Origin: an uncultured Clostridia bacterium
Lineage (GTDB): Bacteria > Bacillota > Clostridia > Lachnospirales > CAG-274
Assembly: GCA_910579745.1 (NCBI GenBank)
Contig: CAJTVH010000018.1
Coordinates: 1-53,267, forward strand
Direction of reading: 5' to 3'
Length of the DNA stretch: 53,267 bases
Made by a program: the position numbers and the translations under genes. Below are positions 35,775-45,030 of the stretch, in pieces. Each line of letters starts with the position of its first letter. Within the stretch, counting starts at the first letter, position 1. The notes beneath the pieces are model-generated. The model searched no databases, was not told the origin of the DNA, and was given only the letters and a program-made list of their open reading frames with translations.

Positions 35775-35798
35775 TGGCCACTCTCCAATCAAAGTATT

Positions 35799-38486
35799 TT
35801 ACAAAATTTTATTCTCCATAATTTCTTTAATTTCTTTTTTTAGACTTTCTCTTATTTCCGTAATAAAAGTACTTTTTGGCATAGATATATAATATCCTTG
35901 TATAAACTCAATCCCAAGTTTCAAAACCGTTAAAAGTTCATCATATGTCTCAATTCCCACAGCGATAATATTTATATTATTTTCTTTAGCGTAATTAACA
36001 ATTTTTATTACATGAGATTGTTTTTCTTTCTTCAAGTGAATATCAAGAATAAGGCTTCTGTCAATTTTAACAAACTCAGGTTTCCCGCTTAAAAGAGAAA
36101 AATCATCAGTATACTTTCCCCCAAATTTATCAATAGCGAATTTAACCCTTAAGCTGTTAAATACCTCGCTTTTATTTATTACAGTTAAATTATCCGCGAA
36201 AAGCGTAGATAATTCATATACAATAAGATATTTTACATCGTTATATTTATTTCTTATGTTATTCAAATCTTCCTCTGTAAGGGAACTGGTCACTATAGAA
36301 TTTATAAATAATCTTTTATTGTCAAAAATCAACGGATTATTTTTTATAATTTCCATACAGTTTAATACATTCATCGCCTCAAGAAGATACGCCTTTCCCT
36401 CTGAAAGAGCAAGTTCAATAATATCCACAGGAGTAGAAAACACATCGTCATCTGTTCTTAATAAAGCCTCATATCCATATATAGAACAATTTTTAACATT
36501 GACAATAGGCTGAAAATGATAAATCGCCGTATTTTCATCAATAAGCCTGTCAAGAGCTTTTGTTCTAATCTCCATAAATCTATCCCTATTATAATTTTCG
36601 AAAGAAAAAGAATGAATCGTTTCCTTATAAAGCCTTTTGGTTTCATATAAAGCGAATCCAGAATATTTCAAAAGAGTGTCAAGATCATTAGCGTCTGCGG
36701 GATAACAAGCGTAGCCAGCAACAAATTTTATTTTAAACTCCTTTCCGTCAGGAGCTGTAAAAATATTTGAGGATATTTTTTCTTCCCATTCTTGAAATTT
36801 CATTTTAACATCATCTCTTGAACTTTCCGAATAAATAAAAGTCATAAACTCACCTTTATTTTTAATCCCCGCGAAAAATCCATCAAAAAAACATGATAAA
36901 AGAGAAACAGCTGTTCTCATATATTTATCTGAGATAAATTCCCCATAAGTCTCATATATCGTAGAATAATAAATTAATTCTACTGACGCGAAACACCCGA
37001 AACTTAACTTATTATTTTTTATATACTCGTCAGTCTTTTTAAAAAAAGCGTCTTTTTTAAGAAAACCTGTAGCGTAGTCAAAATCAGAATCAAAAATACC
37101 TTTATATTTTTTTATCACATAATCCGAGGCGTCAATAATAATTCCTTTTGTTTGCTTCTCATCATAATAAAAAATCTTAATCCATTTTTTAATATTTCCT
37201 ATTTCAATACAGTAAATATCTCTTTCCTGTTTAAAAGGCTTCCAATTACTATTTTTAAATTTAATATATTCCTCAATAGGCATACTATTAATGCAGCCAA
37301 CTTTATTCAAAGTCTCAGCTCCGATAAATCCCGCGATTTCCGATGAGTATATTACAACGCCTTTTTCCACTAATATTTCAACCGCCCCAATGTTTGTGTT
37401 GAACATCGTGGCGTTATTTTTAATATTATGCAAAATATCTTTATACCTACCGCATAAATCGGAAATTTTATTTATATATAAATCCACGGCGGCAAACCCT
37501 GTTTTTGTAAAATCAAGATTATTTATAGTAAGGTCGGTATTTTCAATTTCTTTCTTTGATTCTTGAAATCTTGAAAAAACCTTCCCCACTATTTTTGAGT
37601 AAAAAGTTATAACCAAAATTATAAATATAATAAAAACAGCAAAACTTACAAAAAGCATTCTAAAAAATAAATTTTCTTCCTTTTTCAAAGAAACCAAAAT
37701 AATATTAGGGTCAGAAACTGTTTTATAATATACTAAAACATCATTTTCATCCCTATTCAGAGAAAGTTTTTCTATTCTCCCGTCCGAATAATCACTTCCC
37801 GAAGTTTTAAGCTTAATAATTTTGGACAGCTCAATAAAATCCACATCCGATAAAAACTCATTATTTTTCCCGGACTTACTGAAGTTAGCGAACGTATCCG
37901 CGTCAGACAACAAAACAGAGAAAAAAGTCTCATCGTTTAATTTAATAAAAAACTTCTCAAAATTTTCATTATTATAAGAAAATATCAGTTTTATCTCAGA
38001 ATTTTTATAATAAATATTTCTTCCAAATAATATATAATTTTTATTTGTAAACTTATCCACAAAAAAGTCAGAAATATATACCTGCCCTACCTTCCCATTA
38101 TCAGAAACAAATTTAAGAGCCTCTTCTCTTTTATTGTCTTCACCTATTGATAATATACAATTATTTTCATTGTCAAATAAATATATAGTTTCGGGAGCGT
38201 TGTCTTTTTTCATATAATAATCGAAAAAAAATTGAATATCCTTATCGTTTCTATTCTCAATAAAATTTTTTAAATCATAAGAATTTACAGCTGAGGAAAT
38301 ATCATATTTTAACTCCTCAATATAACTTTTTACATATCGTTCATATGAAATAAATTCCACATCAGTATCTTTTTCCTCAGCGTCATAAAAAAACATGAAC
38401 GCTATAAACACAAATAATACAGCGTAAAGCAATAACGTAAATATAATTATCGCTATACTTTTTTTATAAAATGAGTCTTTAACCAA
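35799..38486 (-). CDS. Membrane GGDEF-EAL protein with degenerate catalytic motifs
   Basis: This 895-residue protein has a membrane helix at about 12-33, an extracytoplasmic sensor region (about 35-275), a second membrane helix (about 278-300), a linker or PAS-like part, a GGDEF-like domain (about 465-625) and an EAL domain (about 650-880). The GGDEF signature is replaced by KNKGEF, so cyclase activity is unlikely. The EAL domain keeps YEALLR, YELST, KIDRS and QGYY. However, the metal-binding DDFG reads DKFG, and the AEGVE glutamate is lost (AVGIE), so phosphodiesterase activity is doubtful and cyclic-di-GMP binding or signalling is more plausible (inference). I choose TTG 38486, six bases after GAGGTG. 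It lies between the amidase and LytB genes. Confidence 0.88.
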   Translation of the reverse strand: MVKDSFYKKSIAIIIFTLLLYAVLFVFIAFMFFYDAEEKDTDVEFISYERYVKSYIEELKYDISSAVNSYDLKNFIENRNDKDIQFFFDYYMKKDNAPETIYLFDNENNCILSIGEDNKREEALKFVSDNGKVGQVYISDFFVDKFTNKNYILFGRNIYYKNSEIKLIFSYNNENFEKFFIKLNDETFFSVLLSDADTFANFSKSGKNNEFLSDVDFIELSKIIKLKTSGSDYSDGRIEKLSLNRDENDVLVYYKTVSDPNIILVSLKKEENLFFRMLFVSFAVFIIFIILVITFYSKIVGKVFSRFQESKKEIENTDLTINNLDFTKTGFAAVDLYINKISDLCGRYKDILHNIKNNATMFNTNIGAVEILVEKGVVIYSSEIAGFIGAETLNKVGCINSMPIEEYIKFKNSNWKPFKQERDIYCIEIGNIKKWIKIFYYDEKQTKGIIIDASDYVIKKYKGIFDSDFDYATGFLKKDAFFKKTDEYIKNNKLSFGCFASVELIYYSTIYETYGEFISDKYMRTAVSLLSCFFDGFFAGIKNKGEFMTFIYSESSRDDVKMKFQEWEEKISSNIFTAPDGKEFKIKFVAGYACYPADANDLDTLLKYSGFALYETKRLYKETIHSFSFENYNRDRFMEIRTKALDRLIDENTAIYHFQPIVNVKNCSIYGYEALLRTDDDVFSTPVDIIELALSEGKAYLLEAMNVLNCMEIIKNNPLIFDNKRLFINSIVTSSLTEEDLNNIRNKYNDVKYLIVYELSTLFADNLTVINKSEVFNSLRVKFAIDKFGGKYTDDFSLLSGKPEFVKIDRSLILDIHLKKEKQSHVIKIVNYAKENNINIIAVGIETYDELLTVLKLGIEFIQGYYISMPKSTFITEIRESLKKEIKEIMENKIL

Positions 38487-38536
38487 TCGCCCCACCTCAT
38501 CTAAATTATAATTAATAATTACTTTTGTAGGTTAAA

Positions 38537-40342
38537 CTACCTGTTTGGATATTTCTCAAAAAGCTCCTTAACAGACTCATATATAGCTTCGGCGGCAAGC
38601 TGTCTGTATTCAGGCGAATTTAATTTAGCGCCCTCATCCGCGTTCGTTATAAAACCTATTTCACATAAAGTAGCCGGAACCGTACTTTGCCTTAAAACAA
38701 TAAAATTTTCTCTTTTAACTTTTCTGTCAAAACTCTCAAGTTTCTCAAGAAGATTTTCAAGGATGGTCTGCGCTAACAAACTGCTTGAAATTCCTCTGGA
38801 TGATGAAATATCGTCCATATTATAATAAAATACTTCCGTTCCATTCGCTTTTTCTGAGCTCGCTGAATTTATATGAACGGAAACAAAAATATCACCTACT
38901 GTATTCCCTAAATTATTTCTATCCTCAAAAGATGGATAAAAATCTGTGGTTCTTGTGGCATACCCCTTAATGTCAGGATCATTTTCCAAAAGAACCATAA
39001 CTCTGTTTACAATGTCAAGAGTTATTGACTTCTCAACATATCCCTGAGACATAGCGCCTGTATCATGCCCTCCATGCCCCGCGTCAAGTACCACAATATT
39101 TTTATATTTAGCTTTAGGATGTAAAGCGTTTATATAAATATTCTTCTCATCTTCCAAAACATTAAAAGCTAAAACGGATTTCTCATTAAATGTAACTTTC
39201 AAAGCCTCTTCCGTCACTGAAATTTGAATTTCGGAAAAATTATGGTCATTAACGGCAATAGAGGAATTTCTCACAAAATTTCTATAATCACCATGAAATA
39301 CAACCTTATATATTCCATTATTATAATCGTCAATATGTTCCACACTGTTTAAATTAAAAGTCCCGCCATTTTTCTTTATAGCGAGAGAAGTACTGTAAAT
39401 ATCATAGCTTATCTCTCCTGAAGCTGAGTTTAATACAGTTTGATCGCTTCCCGTTGTTTGTTCGGTCTCATTATTGTTTTCACCAGACCAAATCGGTGAT
39501 TCTGTTACAGCCTCTGTTTCTTTTTCAGAAGTTTCATTTGAATTATTCACAAAATTAACCTCAATACTTTTCTTATCTTCTGAAAGCTGTACATTATATT
39601 GAAAGTCGCCTTTTAAATCAAATACAACTCTCGCCGTATTATCATTTTCCCCTAAACGCACTTTTGACACAGCAAAATTTGACGCACCCATATTATTAGA
39701 CACCGTTTTTATTCCACATTTATTAACATCAACAACAAGCCTGCGACCATTTTCAGTCAAAATCATATGATTAATCCCATTCGCTTCTTTATCCAAATTA
39801 ATAACAAATTTTCCGTCCGCGCTTGTCTTTGGCAAATTAACAGAAGTAATATTAGATAAAATTTCGTTTACCGATGCTGTTCTTGTTTTTGAGTCCCATA
39901 AGACATTAAGCCCCACAGAAGAAGAAACAAAGCGTAGAGGAATCATAGTTTTATTGTTAATAATTTTAGCGGGAATAGACATAGATGTTGAGGTATTATT
40001 TACTGTCGCGTTTTTATCACCTATTTTAAGTATAACATTTTTATTATTGTAATCTATGGTTACTCTATATGTATTAGCGTCCCATTGAACCTTTGCCCCA
40101 ACTTCCTCAAAAACCTCTCTCGCGGGAACAAGAGTAAAATTATCGAAAATAACTGGCGGCATAGTAAGATTCTTCATTTCCTTGCCGTTTATATATAAAT
40201 TGACTTTCTGATTAACATATTGATGGTTAGCTCCGTCATAATTAAGATTAAGACATACATATTCAATAGTCGCGTACACCGTAGTTGAAAAAATAAACAT
40301 AAATAAAAATATCAAAATAATTATATATTTTTTATGTTTCAT
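38537..40342 (-). CDS. N-acetylmuramoyl-L-alanine amidase (Amidase_3) with stalk and AMIN domains
   Basis: This exported 601-residue peptidoglycan amidase has a signal peptide (about 6-24). A copper-amine-oxidase-type N-domain comes next (about 35-160; FTLVPAREVFEEVGAKVQWD, NKTMIPLRFVSSSVGLNVLWD), then an AMIN-like domain (about 165-270), a Ser/Thr/Glu-rich linker, a second AMIN-like stretch, and Amidase_3 (about 415-597). The zinc ligands are visible in VVLDAGHGGHDTGA, SVHINSA and the catalytic Glu in CEIGFITN. It cuts the lactyl-amide bond between MurNAc and the peptide. It is first in the operon with the degenerate GGDEF/EAL and SpoIID/LytB genes (gaps of 50 and 24 bases). The ATG follows TTGGAGGCG. 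Confidence 0.94.
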   Translation of the reverse strand: MKHKKYIIILIFLFMFIFSTTVYATIEYVCLNLNYDGANHQYVNQKVNLYINGKEMKNLTMPPVIFDNFTLVPAREVFEEVGAKVQWDANTYRVTIDYNNKNVILKIGDKNATVNNTSTSMSIPAKIINNKTMIPLRFVSSSVGLNVLWDSKTRTASVNEILSNITSVNLPKTSADGKFVINLDKEANGINHMILTENGRRLVVDVNKCGIKTVSNNMGASNFAVSKVRLGENDNTARVVFDLKGDFQYNVQLSEDKKSIEVNFVNNSNETSEKETEAVTESPIWSGENNNETEQTTGSDQTVLNSASGEISYDIYSTSLAIKKNGGTFNLNSVEHIDDYNNGIYKVVFHGDYRNFVRNSSIAVNDHNFSEIQISVTEEALKVTFNEKSVLAFNVLEDEKNIYINALHPKAKYKNIVVLDAGHGGHDTGAMSQGYVEKSITLDIVNRVMVLLENDPDIKGYATRTTDFYPSFEDRNNLGNTVGDIFVSVHINSASSEKANGTEVFYYNMDDISSSRGISSSLLAQTILENLLEKLESFDRKVKRENFIVLRQSTVPATLCEIGFITNADEGAKLNSPEYRQLAAEAIYESVKELFEKYPNR

Positions 40343-40635
40343 TATCTTTCGCCTCCAAAAAAATGTGTATAGAAGTATTATAGCAGAAAAAACACATAAA
40401 AGATATATTTTATAATTATTTGAAATAAAAATGTAAAATTACCTGTCTTATCATTAATAACACCTGTAGAAATATAAGTATAAAAACTATACCGCACTTA
40501 AAAAATGTAATTATAAAACACATAATCACAAAACTATAATTGTTTATGTAAAATTTACAAACTTAAATAATAATTGACAAAGCTCGAAAAGTATATAAAT
40601 TATAAATCTCTTTATAATAAAATCATACCGTAATT

Positions 40636-40821
40636 TTGGGAGATGATTTTATTAATATAAATTGTATAAATAACTGTAAATATCAGTCAAATGGAAAATG
40701 TACTTTAAGAAATTTGCCGAAATTAAATTACTTTAATATATCAAAACAAGAAAATAGTTGTCCCTATATGGATAGCTTTGTCGAATTTCAAACAGAAGAA
40801 AATAAATTTGTCATAAAATAA
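40636..40821 (+). CDS. Small cysteine-rich protein (zinc-ribbon-like)
   Basis: This is a 56-61-residue protein with the cysteine pattern NCINNCKYQSNGKCTL...NSCPY, typical of tiny clostridial Cys-rich proteins that databases often mislabel as hydroxymyristoyl-ACP dehydratase. Four cysteines probably bind zinc. The function is unknown. The start is unclear: TTG 40636 overlaps the GGGAG that should be its ribosome binding site, while ATT 40651 lies eight bases after it, so an ATT start is possible. It is the only plus-strand gene between 26.6 and 45 kb. Confidence 0.7.
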   Translation: MGDDFININCINNCKYQSNGKCTLRNLPKLNYFNISKQENSCPYMDSFVEFQTEENKFVIK

Positions 40822-40863
40822 TCAATATACCTCAAAATCATTCAAGTTTTAAAAGCACAAAAA

Positions 40864-40892
40864 GAGGGGATTCATAAATAAAGAAACCCCTC
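40864..40892 (-). terminator. Terminator of the aspC-HD-GYP operon
   Basis: The arms gagggg (40864-40869) and cccctc (40887-40892) form a short GC stem. On the minus strand CTTTTTGTG follows, so it fits the HD-GYP transcript that ends at 40917. Confidence 0.7.
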
Positions 40893-40916
40893 AATAAAAA
40901 TGCTTATAAAAATAAA

Positions 40917-42005
40917 TTAAATAAGAGCTTGTATATATAACCCTGAATTGCTACATAAATCAATAAAATTCTCTCCTATTTTTACAATAGGCTTAGAGAG
41001 ATTGTTCTGATTGATGAAAACAACCTCTCCTTCCTCCTTATTTGAGAGAAGAACTCTGCTACCTATATAAGAATAGGCAATATTTCTGGAAAAAGTCATA
41101 ACTTTCTCAACATCAAGAGAGCCGTAATAATTTTCCTCAAATTCCTTTAATACTTTAAAAGGGCACTTCCTTATATGATAAGCCCTGTCCGATGTCATAG
41201 CGTCATAAATATCACATACTGAAACTATTTTAGCGAAATGCTCGATTTTAGATTCTTTCACTCCAAGCGGATACCCTGTCCCGTCGAGTTTTTCATGGTG
41301 CATAAGAGCTGTAAGTTTAATAGTTTCAGGAATATTTTGGTCAATTAAAAGCATATATCCATAACTCGTATGCTTTTTCATTTCATAAAATTCTTCCTGA
41401 GTAAGTTTACCGTTTTTATTTAAAATTTTATCATCAATCATCATTTTGCCAATATCGTGCAAAATCCCGGCAACAGTAATATCACGTTTTTCATCATATG
41501 GCATATTTGTCCATCCCGCGTATAAATAACATAAAATAGAAACGTTAATAGAATGCCTATATGTATAATTATCTGACGCTTTTAGATGATAAATATAATT
41601 AACAACATCGCTTTTACATCTTACCTCATCTAAAATAGAAGCCGCGCTGTCATATAAATTGGAAACATTTAAAGAGTCTCCGTTTAGCGTGCCTAAAAAA
41701 GAATCTTTTATTTTATCAACACGTTCCCTATACATAGCGACAAATTTTTTAAATTCCTCTCTTTTGACAACAGAATTTTTTATCTCTTCCTCAAAATCAT
41801 ATCCATCTTTGACATCAAAAGGATTCGCGTCAATTTGTTCATAAACATAAATATAATCTATATCGCTTTTTTCTATTTTCTCAATATCTCTATCCGACAA
41901 AGCACTGCCTTTAACAAATATAACCATTCCATTCTTTGTAATAACGTCTTTGGCAAGAATCATATTATTCTTAACATTATTCATACGAACCTTTTTAACA
42001 TCCAT
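40917..42005 (-). CDS. HD-GYP domain cyclic-di-GMP phosphodiesterase
   Basis: This 362-residue cytosolic protein has an N-terminal DUF3391-like small domain (1-70), a charged helical linker, and an HD-GYP domain (about 140-310). The metal motifs are intact: YRHSINVS, GILHDIGKMMIDD, HTSYGYMLL and the GYP signature HHEKLDGTGYP, plus DIYDAMTSDRAYH. HD-GYP proteins degrade cyclic-di-GMP to GMP or pGpG. In contrast to the EAL protein 2 kb away, this one should be active. The gene begins 14 bases after aspC on the same strand, so they are co-transcribed. Confidence 0.94.
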   Translation of the reverse strand: MDVKKVRMNNVKNNMILAKDVITKNGMVIFVKGSALSDRDIEKIEKSDIDYIYVYEQIDANPFDVKDGYDFEEEIKNSVVKREEFKKFVAMYRERVDKIKDSFLGTLNGDSLNVSNLYDSAASILDEVRCKSDVVNYIYHLKASDNYTYRHSINVSILCYLYAGWTNMPYDEKRDITVAGILHDIGKMMIDDKILNKNGKLTQEEFYEMKKHTSYGYMLLIDQNIPETIKLTALMHHEKLDGTGYPLGVKESKIEHFAKIVSVCDIYDAMTSDRAYHIRKCPFKVLKEFEENYYGSLDVEKVMTFSRNIAYSYIGSRVLLSNKEEGEVVFINQNNLSKPIVKIGENFIDLCSNSGLYIQALI

Positions 42006-42019
42006 AAAATCACCTTAAA

Positions 42020-43216
42020 TCAAAAGTTTTCCTTAACAAATTTTTCGATTCTGTCAATACCGTTGACGATATTCTCCATAGAAATGGCATAAGATAATCT
42101 TATGTAATTTTCAAATCCGAAAGATTCACAAGGAACAACGGCAACTTTATATTTATCCAATAAAATTTTAGAAATATCATTGGCGTTATTTATTTTTACC
42201 CCAAACACTTCCATACCACACATTTTAGAAATATCAACAAAAAGATAAAAAGCGCCTTTAGGAAGCAGTGAGCTTAAAAGAGGAATATCAGAAACCCTTT
42301 GAGCGATGTAATCTCTCCTGTGTTTAAATTCCGTAACCATTTCAGTAAGATTTTCCTGACTTCCCGTTAAAGCCGCGAGAGCGGCTTTCTGCGCGACGGA
42401 ATTAACATTTGACGTGCTATGACTTTGAATATTAGCGATTACGTCTGAAATCTCTTTGGCCGCCGCGCTGTATCCAACTCTCCATCCCGTCATGGCGTAA
42501 CTTTTTGAGACTCCGTTTACAACGATTGTACGATTATATATATTTTTCCCTAAAGTAGCAATACTTGTATGAGCAAGCTTTCCACTATAAATAAATTTCT
42601 CATAAAGCTCATCAGAAACAATAAAAATATCACGCTCCTCAGCGAAATCCGCGATCATTTGGAGTTCCTTAAAAGAATAAACCATTCCCGATGGATTGCA
42701 TGGTGAATTTAGAATAATCGCCTTTGTTTTCTCGGAAAAAGCGTCTTCAAGCATATCTTTAGTAACTTTAAAACAATTTTCTTTTTCTGTTTTCACTATA
42801 ACGGGTTTACCACCCGCGAGCTTGACAATCTCTGGATAGCTTGCCCAATACGGCGAAGGTATAATTACTTCTTCATCGGGATCTAAAATAGCCATAAAAG
42901 CGTTAAGCAGCGCTTGTTTGCTACCGTTTGAGATAACAATCTGCTCATAACCATAATCAAGACCATTTTCCAGTCTAAGCTTATCGCTTACAGCTCTTCG
43001 TAACTCATCAATACCCGCTCCCGGCGTATACCTTGTAAAATTATCATTTATAGCGTTAATTGCAGCTTCTTTAACATTGTCAAATGTGTAAAAATCAGGT
43101 TCGCCTGCCACAAAAACAATAATATCGTCACCGGCTGAATTCATTTTATTAGCCATCTCAAGCAAAGTCAAGGTTTTGGATGGCTTTATCTGCAAAGCTT
43201 TTTTTGATAAATTCAT
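42020..43216 (-). CDS. aspC: Class I/II aminotransferase, probable aspartate aminotransferase
   Basis: This 398-residue PLP enzyme of fold type I has VAGEPDFYTFDNVKEAA at the N-terminus, SNGSKQAL (PLP phosphate), NSPCNPSGMVYS, VSDELYEKFIY, and the Schiff-base lysine in NGVSKSYAMTGWRVGY (around 238). This pattern and length match the AspC subgroup Ib of Firmicutes; other keto-acid acceptors cannot be excluded. The ATG 43216 follows AGGCGGTG. It is followed after 14 bases by the HD-GYP gene. Confidence 0.92.
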   Translation of the reverse strand: MNLSKKALQIKPSKTLTLLEMANKMNSAGDDIIVFVAGEPDFYTFDNVKEAAINAINDNFTRYTPGAGIDELRRAVSDKLRLENGLDYGYEQIVISNGSKQALLNAFMAILDPDEEVIIPSPYWASYPEIVKLAGGKPVIVKTEKENCFKVTKDMLEDAFSEKTKAIILNSPCNPSGMVYSFKELQMIADFAEERDIFIVSDELYEKFIYSGKLAHTSIATLGKNIYNRTIVVNGVSKSYAMTGWRVGYSAAAKEISDVIANIQSHSTSNVNSVAQKAALAALTGSQENLTEMVTEFKHRRDYIAQRVSDIPLLSSLLPKGAFYLFVDISKMCGMEVFGVKINNANDISKILLDKYKVAVVPCESFGFENYIRLSYAISMENIVNGIDRIEKFVKENF

Positions 43217-43566
43217 TTTATCACCGCCTGTATGTAAAAATATTATAAAAAAAGATATTACATTATAATTTTATACCATTTTTTAAATATTTGCAATATG
43301 AAAAAAATATTTTCCGCATAATTTATTGTCAAAGTGTCAAAAATGTTATTACATTAAATCATAAAAAGCACGATTTAGCCATTTGTTTACATCAGATAAA
43401 ATCATATCTTTATAAAATTTCCAATTATATCGAAACAATAAAAGAATAATATGACAAACTTTAATAAAACATAATATATAATACATAAGATGATAATTCT
43501 ATTGTTTTGCCATAAAAATTTCGCAAATCGCCATAACTTTTAATTTATTATTTAAACTCATTTAAT
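43217..43566. other. Gene-free AT-rich stretch upstream of aspC
   Basis: I see no gene, RNA or clear repeat here apart from the adjoining MITE copy F. It should contain the aspC promoter. Confidence 0.5.
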
Positions 43567-43747
43567 TAGAGCGTATCTAAAAACTTTATATTTATATCAC
43601 TGAAATCGTGTAAAACTTTAATTATAAAAAGTTTATACAGATTTATAAAACCTAAATATTACAAAAATTATGAAAAATAAAGCAAAAACAGTTCAATTTT
43701 ATTTTTTATGATCTTTTGCGCGTATTTTAGTTTTCGGACACGCTCTA
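43567..43747. repeat. MITE-like repeat, copy F (diverged, 181 bp)
   Basis: It is in orientation 1. The right half is a normal copy (gcgcgtattttagtttt, then tcggacacgctcta) and the left end tagagcgtatctaaaaact is intact. The left interior is different and about 16 bases longer, suggesting a subfamily or recombined copy. It lies 30 bases after the superoxide dismutase stop. Confidence 0.8.
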
Positions 43748-43776
43748 ATACAGTTTAGAGAAATTAGCTTTTATCT

Positions 43777-44244
43777 CTATTTCAATGCCTTAATCTTACC
43801 GCACGCTATTTTATCCCCGGAATTTCCGGATGGTTGTGTTTTAAAATCATCAGATTGCCTATGGATAATAATTACTTTACCAATAATTTCGTTCACATTA
43901 AATCGATCAGTCAATACAGACATATAAGCATATCCATGATTGCCAAACAAAGGCGGCAAATCGCCGGCGTGATATGGATGTTGACAATTTTTAGGGTTAT
44001 AATGCGTATTGGCGTCAGCGAACGGATCCGTCTCGTTTCCTGTACAACTCTCTCCGCTATGAATATGAAACGCGAATATATATGAGTTACATTCATTTCC
44101 ATACGGTAAACCGTATACCTCCGTGGTAACTAAAACACCCTTTTGCGTTTGTTTAAAAATCACACTGCCATGTAAATCAGGATAATCGTTACTGCCTTTT
44201 ATTTGCGCTATTAATGTAGGATATAACATCGTTTTTTTTATCAT
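43777..44244 (-). CDS. Cu/Zn-type superoxide dismutase family protein
   Basis: This 155-residue protein has the SodC fold motifs. Copper/zinc ligands appear in FHIHSGESC, THYNPKNC, QHPYHAGDLP and IIHRQSDD, and the disulfide cysteines in GESC and IACGK. The guiding arginine near the C-terminus (GN-G-x-R-x-ACG) is a lysine here (SGDKIACGK), which may lower dismutase activity. No signal peptide is seen from ATG 44244, which follows GGGAGG; an upstream start at 44325 has no such site. Dismutase or copper handling is possible. It lies between two MITE copies in the same orientation, and no neighbour gives further context. Confidence 0.87.
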   Translation of the reverse strand: MIKKTMLYPTLIAQIKGSNDYPDLHGSVIFKQTQKGVLVTTEVYGLPYGNECNSYIFAFHIHSGESCTGNETDPFADANTHYNPKNCQHPYHAGDLPPLFGNHGYAYMSVLTDRFNVNEIIGKVIIIHRQSDDFKTQPSGNSGDKIACGKIKALK

Positions 44245-44514
44245 ACACAATACCTCCCTAAAATATAATATGTACGAATGAAACCATAGGACACCGCAAT
44301 TTATAATATGTAGAATTGTAAACATCGCCTAAGCTTACCGCGCTATTAGCGGATTATTGTTGACCGCGTAAAATATTGCGGTTTTCTCAAACACTAAACA
44401 AGTGAATAAAGTATTATAAGAGCTAAAGTATGTTAATATGTAAAATATTTTCTCAGCTAAAAAGAACACTTAAACTTTTAAGAAATTTATTATTTCTATA
44501 ATTTTAATAATCGC

Positions 44515-44678
44515 TAAGGCATATCTGAAAACTATCATAAGTTATCAGTTATATACCCGAAATATCCAAAAAATTATTAAAAATAAACGAAAACGGTTCA
44601 ATTAAACAGAAAAGCCTTTCTGTTTCCTTTTATTTTTTATAATTTTTCGTGCGTATTTTAGTTTTCAGATACGCTCTA
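44515..44678. repeat. MITE-like repeat, copy G (full, 164 bp)
   Basis: It is in orientation 1, with left end taaggcatatctgaaaact (slightly decayed) and right end agttttcagatacgctcta. It lies between the divergent superoxide dismutase and spoVT genes. A further end-like scrap (agcgtatatgaaaatt) is at 44820-44835. The remaining sequence to spoVT has no gene. Confidence 0.9.
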
Positions 44679-45030
44679 AAAAATCTTAAATACATTTTAA
44701 ATTTACCATTATATACTTTTTAGTATTTTAATTTACCAACGTTTTATAAACATATTAATTTTTTGAATAAAATTCTTGATAAAAGCTATACTAAAAATAT
44801 TATTTAAAATAAAAAACACAGCGTATATGAAAATTAAAATACGCTTTAATAAAAACCGTTTTTAATATTAAATATAAATATTTAGATTTTATACCAAAAT
44901 ACATTTACAATATAAACTAAATATAATTTTACAAGCCCTTTATTTCCATATTTTATAGTATCAAAATCGGTATAAAAATCCTTTAAAAACAAATAATAGT
45001 CGTACAATCTTGTTTAGGAGGTAATTTAAA

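Noticed and set aside
43217..45030. tmRNA, tRNA or other stable RNA gene in the long gaps
   Set aside because: No cloverleaf, CCA end or tmRNA tag sequence was seen here or in the other gaps.
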